Part shown: positions 32,802-41,177 of the stretch, one piece after another
Position numbering within the stretch: the stretch's first letter is position 1
How the letters are laid out: the number at the start of each line of letters is the position of its first letter
Source of the DNA: Streptomyces sp. AA1529
GTDB taxonomy: Bacteria > Actinomycetota > Actinomycetes > Streptomycetales > Streptomycetaceae
Reading direction: 5' to 3'
DNA length: 64,000 nucleotides
Assembly (NCBI RefSeq): GCF_000280905.1
Contig: NZ_ALAP01000107.1
Coordinates: forward strand, 1-64,000
The notes under the pieces: generated by a model
The model's input: only the letters and a program-made list of their open reading frames with translations
What the model was told of the DNA's origin: nothing
The model's database searches: none
Program-made: the position numbers and the translations under genes

Positions 32802-33971
32802 TCAGCGGCGGTCGCGGAAGTCCGCGGCGGCCAGCAGCGCGGTGTCGCAGTTGTCCGAGAAGATGCCGTCGATGCCCGTCTCGAACCAGCGCTTGAAGGC
32901 GCCGAACGCGTCGCCGTAGGCGTTCGGGTCGTCCCCCTTGCGGAAGTCGGCGGGCAGGAAGGTGTTCTCGTTGCGCATCGTGTACGGGTGCAGCACCAGC
33001 TTCCGGGCGTGCGCGTCGCGCACCAGGGTCGTCTCCTCGCCGAGCGAGCCGTCCTCCTCGCGGGGGATGATCAGGTCGAGGGTGGGGCCGATGCCCTGCG
33101 CGAAGCCGGCGATCCACGCCAGCCCTTCGGGCTTCACCAGGTCGGCGACGGTGCGCGGGTCGCCGGACTCCACAAAGTCCCAGGGGCGCGAGGCGGGTCC
33201 GGAGAGCAGCACGACGCGGGGACAGTCCACCAGCTCGTCCAGCCGCTGGATGCTGCTCGGCTCGAAGGACTGCAGGAAGTTGGGCGCGTGCGCCTTGTGC
33301 CGCCCGTACCGCCGCAGCAGGGTGACCAGCCGCTTCTCCAGGCCGAGGCCCAGCTTGCGGAAGTAGGTGGGGTGCTTGGTCTCGATGTGCAGCCACACCG
33401 GTCGTCCGCGCCGCCTGCCCTGCTTCTCGGCCCACTCCAGGACCTCGGCGAAGCTGGGCACCTCCCAGCGGCCGTCGTAGAGGGTGTTGCGCTGCCGCTG
33501 CTGCGGGATCCGCTCCTTGGCGCGCAGCGTCTTCAGCTCGCGGAGGGTGAAGTCCTCGGTGAACCAGCCGGTGAGCTGCTTCCCGTCGATCGTCTTGGTG
33601 GTGCGGCGGGAGGCGAACTCGGGGTGGTCGGAGACGTCGGTGGTGGCGGTGATGTCGTTCTCGTGCCGGCAGACCAGGTGGCCGTCCTTGGTGGGGACGA
33701 GGTCCTGCTCGATGACGTCGGCGCCCATGTCGAGGGCGAGTTGGTAGGAGCCGAAGGTGTGCTCGGGGCGGTAGCCGCTGGTGCCCCGGTGCCCGATGAC
33801 GGCCGGGGTCGGCAGCCGCCCGTGGCCGTGCCCGTGCCCGTCGGTGCTGGGCGCGGCGTCCGCGGCCTGCGCGGTGCCACCGCCGAGCGCGACCGCGCCC
33901 GTGCCCGCCGCGCCCAGCACCGCCGCGGCGCCGAGCACTGTTCTGCGGCCCGGCTGCTGCTCCTGTCCCAT
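32802..33971 (-). CDS. Tat-exported glycerophosphodiester phosphodiesterase
   Basis: A 389-residue GDPD enzyme that hydrolyses glycerophosphodiesters to glycerol-3-phosphate and an alcohol outside the cell. The N-terminus is a twin-arginine signal (RRTVLGAAAVLGAAGTGAVA, cleavage near AQA-AD at about 37), followed by a His/Gly-rich linker. The catalytic elements are AVIGHRGTSGYRPEHTFGSY (about 57-76), GADVIEQDLVPTKDGHLVCRHE and LHIETKHP, matching the His, Glu and Asp set of the TIM-barrel family. GAGGAGA precedes ATG 33971. No PHO box was noticed upstream. Confidence 0.92.
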   Translation of the reverse strand: MGQEQQPGRRTVLGAAAVLGAAGTGAVALGGGTAQAADAAPSTDGHGHGHGRLPTPAVIGHRGTSGYRPEHTFGSYQLALDMGADVIEQDLVPTKDGHLVCRHENDITATTDVSDHPEFASRRTTKTIDGKQLTGWFTEDFTLRELKTLRAKERIPQQRQRNTLYDGRWEVPSFAEVLEWAEKQGRRRGRPVWLHIETKHPTYFRKLGLGLEKRLVTLLRRYGRHKAHAPNFLQSFEPSSIQRLDELVDCPRVVLLSGPASRPWDFVESGDPRTVADLVKPEGLAWIAGFAQGIGPTLDLIIPREEDGSLGEETTLVRDAHARKLVLHPYTMRNENTFLPADFRKGDDPNAYGDAFGAFKRWFETGIDGIFSDNCDTALLAAADFRDRR

Positions 33972-34257
33972 GCGCTCTCCTCAGTCCCGGTGGCACCGAT
34001 GTCCGGCCCTGCCACATGTCGGGCTGATCGTAGGACCGGCCGGGCGGCGACGGGGAGACGTCCGTGCGAACACGGCCGAAACACCGGACGGGCGGCGCAC
34101 CGGCAGCTGAGCAATACGGACGCAATGCACGTCAATTCCTCGTAACGGTGCAAGAAACCCGGTGTGCCGGGTACCCGGAGCGGCGAGTATCGTCCTCATC
34201 TGCGCTTCCGTGCGCATCGACCACGCGCACGGCCATACCGACTGGGCGGAGGGTCCG

Positions 34258-34935
34258 TTGTCCCGTTTCCGGCTGATCAAGGCAGTGCTCGGCCCGCTCC
34301 TGCGCGTGCTGTTCCGGCCGCGGGTCGAAGGGGCCGACCGCATCCCCGGATCGGGTCCGGTGATCCTGGCCGGCAACCACCTCACGTTCATCGACTCGAT
34401 GATCCTCCCCCTGGTGACCTCGCGGCAGGTCTTCTTCATCGGCAAGGACGAGTACGTCACCGGCAGGAGCCTCAAGGGCCGGCTGATGGCGTGGTTCTTC
34501 ACCGGTGTCGGCATGATCCCCGTCGACCGGGACGGCGGACGCGGCGGCGTGGCCGCGCTGATGACCGGCCGCCGGGTGCTGGAGGAGGGGAATGTCTTCG
34601 CCATCTACCCCGAGGGCACCCGCTCCCCCGACGGCCGGCTCTACCGCGGCCGTACGGGCATCGCCCGGCTGGCCCTGATGACCGGCGCGCCGGTGGTGCC
34701 GTTCGCCATGATCGGCACGGACGAGGTGCAACCGGGCGGCAACGGCCTCCCCCGGATCGGCGGCGGCCGGATCACCGTGCGGTTCGGCGAGCCGCTGGAC
34801 TTCTCCCGGTACGAGGGCATGGACCGGGACCGCTATGTGCTCCGCGCGGTGACCGACGAGGTGATGAGCGACGTGATGGACCTGTCGGGCCAGGAGTACG
34901 TGGACGTCTACGCCACGAAGGCGAAGGCGGCCTGA
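34258..34935 (+). CDS. 1-acyl-sn-glycerol-3-phosphate acyltransferase
   Basis: A 225-residue PlsC-type acyltransferase that would acylate lysophosphatidate at the membrane. Motif I is AGNHLTFIDSMI (H-x4-D), motif II MIPVDRDGG, motif III AIYPEGTRSPDG, motif IV VVPFAMIG. The start is TTG 34258, backed by GGAGGG 4-5 nt upstream; the longer open frame has no comparable site. It is on its own, convergent with the MFS gene across about 115 bp. Confidence 0.92.
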   Translation: MSRFRLIKAVLGPLLRVLFRPRVEGADRIPGSGPVILAGNHLTFIDSMILPLVTSRQVFFIGKDEYVTGRSLKGRLMAWFFTGVGMIPVDRDGGRGGVAALMTGRRVLEEGNVFAIYPEGTRSPDGRLYRGRTGIARLALMTGAPVVPFAMIGTDEVQPGGNGLPRIGGGRITVRFGEPLDFSRYEGMDRDRYVLRAVTDEVMSDVMDLSGQEYVDVYATKAKAA

Positions 34936-34992
34936 GGAAGCGCCCGGGTCGCGGCGCGTCGTCCGCGGCCCGCGGGGTCCGTCGGCACCCGT

Positions 34993-35012
34993 CGGAGCCG
35001 GTGCCGGCTCCG
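34993..35012. terminator. Hairpin between convergent genes
   Basis: An 8-bp stem CGGAGCCG/CGGCTCCG with a GTGC loop, midway between the acyltransferase and MFS stops. It could serve either strand. Confidence 0.45.
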
Positions 35013-35050
35013 GCAGCCGGACCGCGCGGCGGGTGTGCGGCGGCCGGCGC

Positions 35051-36595
35051 TCAGCTCTCCTCCAGCCGCTGTCCGCGCAGCAGCCGCCAGGCCAGGAACG
35101 CGGCGGCGAGCAGGACGACGGCACCGGCACCGGCCCCGTAGCGCAGTCCTTCGGTGAAGCTGTCGCGGGCCGCGTCCAGCAGTCCGGTCCCCGCGGCGGC
35201 GGGCAGCGCGTCCGCGGTCCGCACCGCCTCCCCCAGCGACTGCCGGGCGTGCTCCGCCGCGTCCGGGGAGACACCCGGCGGGGTGCCGAAGGAGCGGTAG
35301 ACGCCGGTCACCACCGAGCCCAGCAGGGCGATGCCGAGCGCGGCGCCCAGTTCGTAGGCGGTCTCCGAGACGGCCGAGGCCGCCCCCGCCTGCTCCTTGG
35401 GAACGGTCGAGAGGATGACGTCCGCGGTCACGGTGAACGCCAGTCCCGCGCCCACCCCCACCACCAGCAGCACACCGCCCAGCAGCGGGTAGCCGGTCGT
35501 CGGCTGGAGCCACAGGCAGCCGCCGAGGGCGGCGCCCACCGCGGCCAGCCCGCCGGAGACGGCGCCCCGCACGGACGTACGGCGGGCGACCCGGCCCGCG
35601 AACAGACCCGCGACGACGGAGCCGATGGCGGCGGGCAGTTCGGCCAGACCGGCCTGGAGCGGGGAGCGGCCCTGCACCGTCTGGAGGAACTGGGAGAGGA
35701 AGAAGACCAGCCCCGACAGCCCGAGGATGGTCAGCAGATCGGCGAGGACGGCGCCGCTGAAGCCGCGGTGGGCGAACAGCCGCATGTCCAGCAGCGGCGC
35801 GGGCAGCCGCAACTGGCGCCGCACGAACGCGTACAGCGCGCCCGCGCCGACCACCGCGGCGCCTGCGGCGTCCCAGCGGAAGCCGTGGGCGGCGGTCTCC
35901 TTGACGGCGTAGACGAGCGCGATGAGGCCCACCATCGACAGTCCGACGCCGGGCAGGTCCCAGGGGCCCGGGGCCGGGTTCCTGGACTCCGGCAGCAGTT
36001 TGGCGCCGACCAGCACCAGTACCGCCATCACCGGCAGGTTGATCAGGAAGACCGAGCCCCACCAGTAGTGCTCCAGCAGGAAGCCGCCGACGACGGGGCC
36101 GACCGCGGTGCCCGCGGCGGTCATCGCGCCCCAGATGCCCACGGCCAGGCTGCGCTCCCGCGGGTCGGGGAAGATGTTGCGGATCAGCGCGAGGGTGGCG
36201 GGCATCAGGGTGGCGCCCGCCACTCCCATCAGCGCGCGCCACAGGATCATCGCCTCGGGGCTGTGCGCGTAGGCGGTCAGCACCGACAGCGCGCCGAACG
36301 CCACCGATCCGGTCAGCAGCAGCTTCTTGCGGCCGATCCGGTCGCCGAGGCTGCCCATGGAGACCAGCATTCCGGCGATGACGAAGGAGTAGACGTCGCC
36401 GATCCACAGCAGTTGGGTGCTGGAGGGCCGCAGGTCCTCGCTGAGGAAGGGCGCCGCCAGGCCGAGCACGGTGACGTCGATGCCGACCAGCAGCACGGCG
36501 AGGACCAGCACGGCCAGCGCCAGCCACCGCAGCCGGGTGGGGCCGGTGTCCGCCGGGGTGCCGCCGGGGCCGGTGGCAGTGGTGCTGCTGCTCAT
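35051..36595 (-). CDS. MFS drug:H+ antiporter, DHA2 (14-helix) family
   Basis: A 514-residue transporter. Fourteen hydrophobic segments fit the DHA2 layout. Motif D1-like LLVGIDVTVLGLAAPFLSEDL follows helix 1, motif A GSLGDRIGRKKLLLTG lies between helices 2 and 3, and motif C-like GTAVGPVVGG is in helix 5. Members export hydrophobic or cationic compounds. ATG 36595 overlaps the stop of the upstream tetR gene (ATGA), so the pair is translationally coupled and the TetR protein is its probable regulator. The substrate is unknown. Confidence 0.92.
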   Translation of the reverse strand: MSSSTTATGPGGTPADTGPTRLRWLALAVLVLAVLLVGIDVTVLGLAAPFLSEDLRPSSTQLLWIGDVYSFVIAGMLVSMGSLGDRIGRKKLLLTGSVAFGALSVLTAYAHSPEAMILWRALMGVAGATLMPATLALIRNIFPDPRERSLAVGIWGAMTAAGTAVGPVVGGFLLEHYWWGSVFLINLPVMAVLVLVGAKLLPESRNPAPGPWDLPGVGLSMVGLIALVYAVKETAAHGFRWDAAGAAVVGAGALYAFVRRQLRLPAPLLDMRLFAHRGFSGAVLADLLTILGLSGLVFFLSQFLQTVQGRSPLQAGLAELPAAIGSVVAGLFAGRVARRTSVRGAVSGGLAAVGAALGGCLWLQPTTGYPLLGGVLLVVGVGAGLAFTVTADVILSTVPKEQAGAASAVSETAYELGAALGIALLGSVVTGVYRSFGTPPGVSPDAAEHARQSLGEAVRTADALPAAAGTGLLDAARDSFTEGLRYGAGAGAVVLLAAAFLAWRLLRGQRLEES

Positions 36596-37143
36596 TCCGC
36601 CACGCTCCGCCGTACGCCGCCGAGCAGCAGCTCCGCGGTCATCCGTACCGAGTCGCGGGCCGCGACCCGGCCGTCCTGGACCGCCCAGGCCGAGGCGGTG
36701 ATCAGCGCGTAGAGCGCTTCGGTCAGCCAGGCCGGGGACAGGTCGATCCGGAAGGCCCCCTGGCGCTGTCCGCGCTGGAAGAGGGCGCTGATGCGCTCGT
36801 CGATCCTGGTCCAGCCCGCGTGCTGCTCGCCGGGTTCGAAGAGCTGGTTCTCGGTGACGAGGAACCCGAGGAAGCCGGCCAGCGGCTCGGCCTCGGCGAT
36901 GACCCGCCGCACCGCGTCGGCCGCGTCCCCCTCGTCCGTCCGGGCGGCGTCCAGCGCCGCGTCGAGGCGGCGGAGGCCGAGTTGTTCGAGCGCGCGGATG
37001 AGCGCTGCCCGCCCGGCGAAGTGCCGGTGCAGCGTCGCGCGGCTGATCCGGGCCGCCTTGGCGATGTCGTCCATGGAGGAGGTCGGCCGCCGGGTCAGGA
37101 GGTCGGCGGCGGTGCCCAGCAGCTCTTCCCGATCCACACTCAT
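36592..37143 (-). CDS. TetR-family regulator of the MFS exporter
   Basis: A 183-residue TetR protein. The N-terminal helix-turn-helix spans about 8-50 (ELLGTAADLLTRRP, then SMDDIAKAARISRATLHRHFAGRAALI). The C-terminal ligand domain is about 130 residues. ATG 37143 is chosen because TACTGT lies 6 nt upstream, a leaderless arrangement, and because the HTH then begins at the usual place; the frame is open to 37194. It is co-transcribed with the exporter. Inverted repeats overlapping its own start suggest autoregulation. Confidence 0.92.
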   Translation of the reverse strand: MSVDREELLGTAADLLTRRPTSSMDDIAKAARISRATLHRHFAGRAALIRALEQLGLRRLDAALDAARTDEGDAADAVRRVIAEAEPLAGFLGFLVTENQLFEPGEQHAGWTRIDERISALFQRGQRQGAFRIDLSPAWLTEALYALITASAWAVQDGRVAARDSVRMTAELLLGGVRRSVAE

Positions 37144-37181
37144 GCGACAACAGTACTCCAGGTGAGACATGGATGTCGCAT
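37142..37181. promoter_or_regulatory. Candidate TetR operator
   Basis: Two inverted repeats lie upstream of and over the tetR start: ATGCGACA (37142-37149) with TGTCGCAT (37174-37181), and GACAT-GG-ATGTC (37166-37177). The first overlaps the start codon and lies next to the -10. Confidence 0.45.
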
Positions 37182-37196
37182 ATGAGGCACGCAAAG

Positions 37197-37224
37197 CGCC
37201 CCGCCGCGGAAGTGCGGCGGGGCG
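37197..37224 (-). terminator. Terminator of the exported hydrolase gene
   Basis: A perfect 11-bp stem (37197-37207 with 37214-37224), 6-nt loop, about 58 bp beyond the hydrolase stop. A second GC-rich palindrome follows at about 37229-37250. Confidence 0.6.
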
Positions 37225-37281
37225 TGGGCCGGGCCCGCGCGGGCCCGGCCGACGCGCGGCCGGCGCACGGTCAGCGCGCGG

Positions 37282-38367
37282 TCAGCGCCAGGCGCAGCTC
37301 CCCAGGGTGGCGCCCTTCTTCAGAGCTCGCTCGGCGGCCTTCTCCGGCAGCACCCGGGTCTTGCCGCGGCTCCCCTTGCCGGTGCACACCGCGGTGCGGT
37401 CCGCGTAGCCGGCGAGGTCCAGCAGGATCTGGTCCCAGTGGCGGTACTGCACGTCGTGGCCGCTGTCGTCGTAGCGGCGGGTGACCGGCTCGGCGGGCAG
37501 CGCGTCGGCCCAGCGGGCCTGCGTCGCGGGCGGGACGGTGGTGTCCTTGGCGCCCGTGTAGACGAAGGCCGGCGCCCGGAGTGCGGACAGGTCGGGGCCG
37601 GGGCGCTCGCAGTACAGCCGCTGCTCGTGGACCTGCGCCTCGGGGTCGCCCAGCTGGCCGCGCAGATAGTAGGAACGGGCGCCGTCCTCCTCGGCCCGGT
37701 CGGTGAACCCGGGGATCTTCCGCACCGGGCTGTCCTCGGGGAAGGCCCACCACGCGCGCGGATCGCGGATCTGCTCGCGGACGGCCGCCGCCAGCTCCGC
37801 GTCGCTCTTGCCGCAGTACCCGGGCTTCTCGCCGTAGGGCGGGAGCGCCGCCGCAAGGTGCAGGGAGGAGACGCGCCCGGGCGCGGCCGCGGCGAAGTGC
37901 GCCGCGTAGGGGCCGCCCCCGGAGATCGCGACCACGGGCGCCTTGCGGATGCCGAGCTTGTCGAGGACGGCGCGCACGTCGGAGGTGTAGTCCGCGAAGC
38001 CCAGCTTCGGGTCGAACTCCGTGTCGCCGAGACCGTTCCGCTCCACGGAGATCATCCGCAGGCCCAGCTTCTGCCGGGTGGTGCGCAGGAACTCCGTCAT
38101 GCCCGAGGCGCGGGCCGTGGTGCCGGTACCGCCCATGAAGAGCACGGGGGTGCCGTCGCTCTCGCCGGTGTCCGCGTAGTGCACGGTGCGGCCCTCGTGG
38201 CGCAGCTGGTGCATCGGCGGGCCGAGCGGGTCGAACCGGTCCTGGACCACGGGCTTGGGCTTCCTGGAGGCTTCGGCCTGCGAGGCTCCGGCGGTGAAGC
38301 CGATTCCGCCGGCCACCGCGGCCACGGAGAGGGTGAGCGCCAGCGCGGCTCTCGATGCCTTTTTCAT
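37282..38367 (-). CDS. Secreted alpha/beta hydrolase
   Basis: A 361-residue protein with a Sec-type signal peptide (MKKASRAALALTLSVAAVAG, cleavage near ASQAEA at about 28-34). The fold is shown by VLFMGGTGTTARASG (oxyanion region), VISVERNGLGDTEFDP-like ISVERNGLGDTEF, and the nucleophile elbow VVAISGGGPYAAHFAA, where Ser sits in AISGG (Ala in place of the first Gly of GxSxG). The likely acid is Asp in GAKDTTVPP and the His is in DSGHDVQYRHWD. Four or five Cys suggest disulfides. GGGAG precedes ATG 38367. The substrate is unknown. Confidence 0.88.
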   Translation of the reverse strand: MKKASRAALALTLSVAAVAGGIGFTAGASQAEASRKPKPVVQDRFDPLGPPMHQLRHEGRTVHYADTGESDGTPVLFMGGTGTTARASGMTEFLRTTRQKLGLRMISVERNGLGDTEFDPKLGFADYTSDVRAVLDKLGIRKAPVVAISGGGPYAAHFAAAAPGRVSSLHLAAALPPYGEKPGYCGKSDAELAAAVREQIRDPRAWWAFPEDSPVRKIPGFTDRAEEDGARSYYLRGQLGDPEAQVHEQRLYCERPGPDLSALRAPAFVYTGAKDTTVPPATQARWADALPAEPVTRRYDDSGHDVQYRHWDQILLDLAGYADRTAVCTGKGSRGKTRVLPEKAAERALKKGATLGSCAWR

Positions 38368-38479
38368 TTCTCGGTCTCCCAGTGTCTCAATGTGCGGAAG
38401 ACCACCTGCCCCGGAGTCGGTTTAACATGCAACGAAATCCGCAGCTCTGCCGCTCCGCCCCCCGGGGTGACCTGCGACG

Positions 38480-39448
38480 TCACTCCCAGGGCAGCTCGGC
38501 GCGGCGCCGCCAGTAGACCTCCGGCTCCTCCACGAGATCGCCCGGCAGGGCGAGTTGGGTCTCGTCCAGGTCGACCGCGGTGGCCAGCAGGTTGGCGTGC
38601 AGCGCGCCCACGGTGGCGGCGCCGGAGAGCACGACCCCGGCCCACGGCTGCCGCAGGACGGCGGCCAGCGCGACGGCATCCGGAGTGGCGTCAGCGGCCT
38701 CTGCCGCCAGGTGCAGGTCGCGGGGCTCCTGACCCCCTGCCAGCCGACCGTTGGCCAAGGCCTCCTTGACCAGTACCGTCAGCCCCGCCTCGTGTGCCTC
38801 GGCCAGCGCGTCGGCGGCGGAGGTCTCCAGCAGGTTGTAGGTGCTCTGGACGGTACGGAAGAGCGGCTCGCCGTCCACCGTGACCGCCAGTGCCGCGCGG
38901 ATGGCGTCGGCCTGCGCGGGACCGCTGGTGCTGAAGCCGACCGTGACGCCCTCGGCGGCCAGTTCGGCAAGCCGCTGATGCAGCGCGGTGTCCGTCAGCG
39001 CGGGGCTGTCCGGGGTCACCGAGTGGATCTGGTAGAGGTCGAGCCGGTCCCCCAGCAGTTCCCGGGTCTCCGCGAGCTGCCGTTCGAACGCCGCCAGGGA
39101 GTGGTCCTTGACCTCGTGCACCTCGGCGTCCGTACGCCACTCGCCCACATAGGTGTAGCCCCACTTGCTGCCGACGACGACGTCGGCCTCCGGGTGCTCG
39201 CGCAGCCAGTCCGCCAGGAACTCCTCGGCACGCCCGTAGGAACGGGCCACGTCGAGGTAGCGCACGCCCTGCGCGTAGGCGGCGTCCAGGAGTTCGTACG
39301 TCCGGGCCCGCATCGCCTCGGGGGTGCGCTCCGCGGGCAGGTCCGCCTCCCGGCCGAGCGTGAGGTAGGCGGGACGGCCGACGGCGGCCAGCCCGAGGCC
39401 GAGATGGGCCGTCGGTGTGGTGGCAGAGGCGAGACGGGCGAAGGACAT
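38480..39448 (-). CDS. Aldo/keto reductase
   Basis: A 322-residue NADPH-dependent reductase of the AKR TIM-barrel superfamily. The catalytic tetrad is visible as Asp in RYLDVARSYGRAEE (with the Tyr four residues on), Lys in VVVGSKWGYTYVG and His in DLYQIHSVTPDS. The family usually reduces aldehydes or ketones. GGGAG lies 7 nt before ATG 39448. The gene is separate from the arginine genes upstream. Confidence 0.9.
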   Translation of the reverse strand: MSFARLASATTPTAHLGLGLAAVGRPAYLTLGREADLPAERTPEAMRARTYELLDAAYAQGVRYLDVARSYGRAEEFLADWLREHPEADVVVGSKWGYTYVGEWRTDAEVHEVKDHSLAAFERQLAETRELLGDRLDLYQIHSVTPDSPALTDTALHQRLAELAAEGVTVGFSTSGPAQADAIRAALAVTVDGEPLFRTVQSTYNLLETSAADALAEAHEAGLTVLVKEALANGRLAGGQEPRDLHLAAEAADATPDAVALAAVLRQPWAGVVLSGAATVGALHANLLATAVDLDETQLALPGDLVEEPEVYWRRRAELPWE

Positions 39449-39645
39449 CGGCTGCTCCCGGCCGGACGGTGTCGAAGGTGGCGGCTCCGGACGTTCCACG
39501 GTACCCGGCATACGCCTCCGGACCCCGCACCCGGTGCGGGGGCCCGGAAGTGTCGCCGAGCGCGCTCCGGCACCGGGCGGACGCGCACACCCGCACGCCG
39601 CCCGCGGACCGGGATCCGGAGGGGCGGCGAGCGGCGGTCGGCCGG

Positions 39646-41091
39646 TCAGCGCTTGGCGTCCGCCCAGGCGCGCTGCCCGTCCAGGTCGGCGCGGAAGTCG
39701 GCGAGCTGCGCGGCCACCGCGGAGGGCGCGGTGCCGCCCTTGCCGTCCCGTGCCGCCAGCGCGCCCGGCACGTTCAGCACCTCGCGCACCTGGGGGGTGA
39801 GGTGCGGCGAGAGCGCGGCGAACTGCGCGTCGGTCAGCTCGTCCAGCTCGATGCCCGTACGCTCGCACTCCTGCACGCAGGCGCCTGCCACCTCGTGCGC
39901 CACCCGGAACGGGACACCCCGCTTGACCAGCCACTCGGCGATGTCCGTGGCCAGCGAGAACCCGGCGGGGGCCAGCTCGGCCATCCGGTCGCCGTGCACC
40001 GTCAGGGTCCCCATCATGCCGGTGAACGCGGGCAGCAGCAGCTCCAGTTGGTCGATGGAGTCGAAGACCGGCTCCTTGTCCTCCTGCAGGTCCCGGTTGT
40101 AGGCCAGCGGCAGCGCCTTGAGCGTCGCCATCAGCCCGGTCAGATTCCCGATCAGCCGGCCGGACTTGCCGCGCGCCAGCTCGGCGATGTCCGGGTTCTT
40201 CTTCTGCGGCATGATCGAGGAACCGGTCGAGAAGGCGTCGTGCAGGGTCACGAAGGAGAACTCCTTCGTGTTCCAGAGGATGACCTCCTCGGCGATCTTG
40301 GAGACGTCGACGCCGATCATCGCGGTGACGAACGCGAACTCCGCGACGAAGTCGCGGGAGGCCGTACCGTCGATCGAGTTCGCCGCGCTGCCGCCCTCGA
40401 AGCCCAGATCCGCGGCGACGGCCTCCGGGTCGAGGCCGAGCGACGACCCCGCCAGCGCGCCCGAGCCGTAGGGAGAGACCGCGGTGCGGGCGTCCCACTG
40501 CCGCAGCCGCTCCGCGTCCCGGGCGAGCGCCTGGGCGTGCGCCAGGACGTGGTGCGCGAAGAGAACGGGCTGGGCGTGCTGGAGGTGGGTGCGGCCCGGC
40601 ATCGCCACCTCCGGGTGCGCCTCGGCGAGGCCGACGAGCGCACCCTGCAGATCGGCCAGCAGGCCGCCGAGGACCCGGGCGTGGTCCCGCAGGTACATCC
40701 GGAAGAGGGTGGCGACCTGGTCGTTGCGGGACCGGCCCGCGCGCAGCTTGCCGCCGAGGTCCTTGCCCAGCCGCTCCAGGAGGCCGCGCTCCAGGGCCGT
40801 GTGCACGTCCTCGTCGGCGATCGTGCCCTGGAAGTCGCCGGAGGCGACATCCCGTTCGAGCGCGTCCAGGCCGTCGAGCATCCGGCTCAGCTCGTCGCCG
40901 GTGAGCAGCCCGGCCGTGTGCAGGACGCGGGCGTGGGCGCGGGAGCCCGCGATGTCGTACGGCGCCAGGCGCCAGTCGAAATGGACCGATGCGGAGAGCT
41001 TTTCGAGGGCCTCCGCCGGGCCGTCCGCGAAGCGCCCGCCCCAGAGGCGGACGTCCCCGTTGTCGGCGCTGTCGCTGTTCTCGCTGCTCAC
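39646..41091 (-). CDS. argH: Argininosuccinate lyase
   Basis: Splits argininosuccinate to arginine and fumarate, the last step of arginine synthesis. It has 481 residues, normal for the family. The superfamily signature GSSIMPQKKNPD (about 285-296) carries the catalytic Ser loop, and HLQHAQPV and GGRFADG are also diagnostic. GTG 41091 gives the canonical start SSENSDSADNGDVRLWGGRF. Its position 86 bp after argG with a strong hairpin between suggests partial or independent transcription. Confidence 0.97.
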   Translation of the reverse strand: MSSENSDSADNGDVRLWGGRFADGPAEALEKLSASVHFDWRLAPYDIAGSRAHARVLHTAGLLTGDELSRMLDGLDALERDVASGDFQGTIADEDVHTALERGLLERLGKDLGGKLRAGRSRNDQVATLFRMYLRDHARVLGGLLADLQGALVGLAEAHPEVAMPGRTHLQHAQPVLFAHHVLAHAQALARDAERLRQWDARTAVSPYGSGALAGSSLGLDPEAVAADLGFEGGSAANSIDGTASRDFVAEFAFVTAMIGVDVSKIAEEVILWNTKEFSFVTLHDAFSTGSSIMPQKKNPDIAELARGKSGRLIGNLTGLMATLKALPLAYNRDLQEDKEPVFDSIDQLELLLPAFTGMMGTLTVHGDRMAELAPAGFSLATDIAEWLVKRGVPFRVAHEVAGACVQECERTGIELDELTDAQFAALSPHLTPQVREVLNVPGALAARDGKGGTAPSAVAAQLADFRADLDGQRAWADAKR

Positions 41092-41126
41092 TGGTGGGTG
41101 CCTGTCCGTGTGGTGGTGGAGAGTGA

Positions 41127-41168
41127 CCCTGCCCCGCCCTTCCGGACGAACGGAAAGGCGGGGCAGGG
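41127..41168 (-). terminator. Hairpin between argG and argH
   Basis: An 18-bp stem with one mismatch (41127-41144 with 41151-41168) and a 6-nt GACGAA loop starts 10 bp past the argG stop. It may terminate argG or modulate readthrough into argH. Confidence 0.75.
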
Positions 41169-41177
41169 CCGACGAGC

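Noticed and set aside
36820..37185. Plus-strand 121-codon ORF opposite the TetR gene
   Set aside because: It is antisense to a clear TetR helix-turn-helix and has no start signal or domain.
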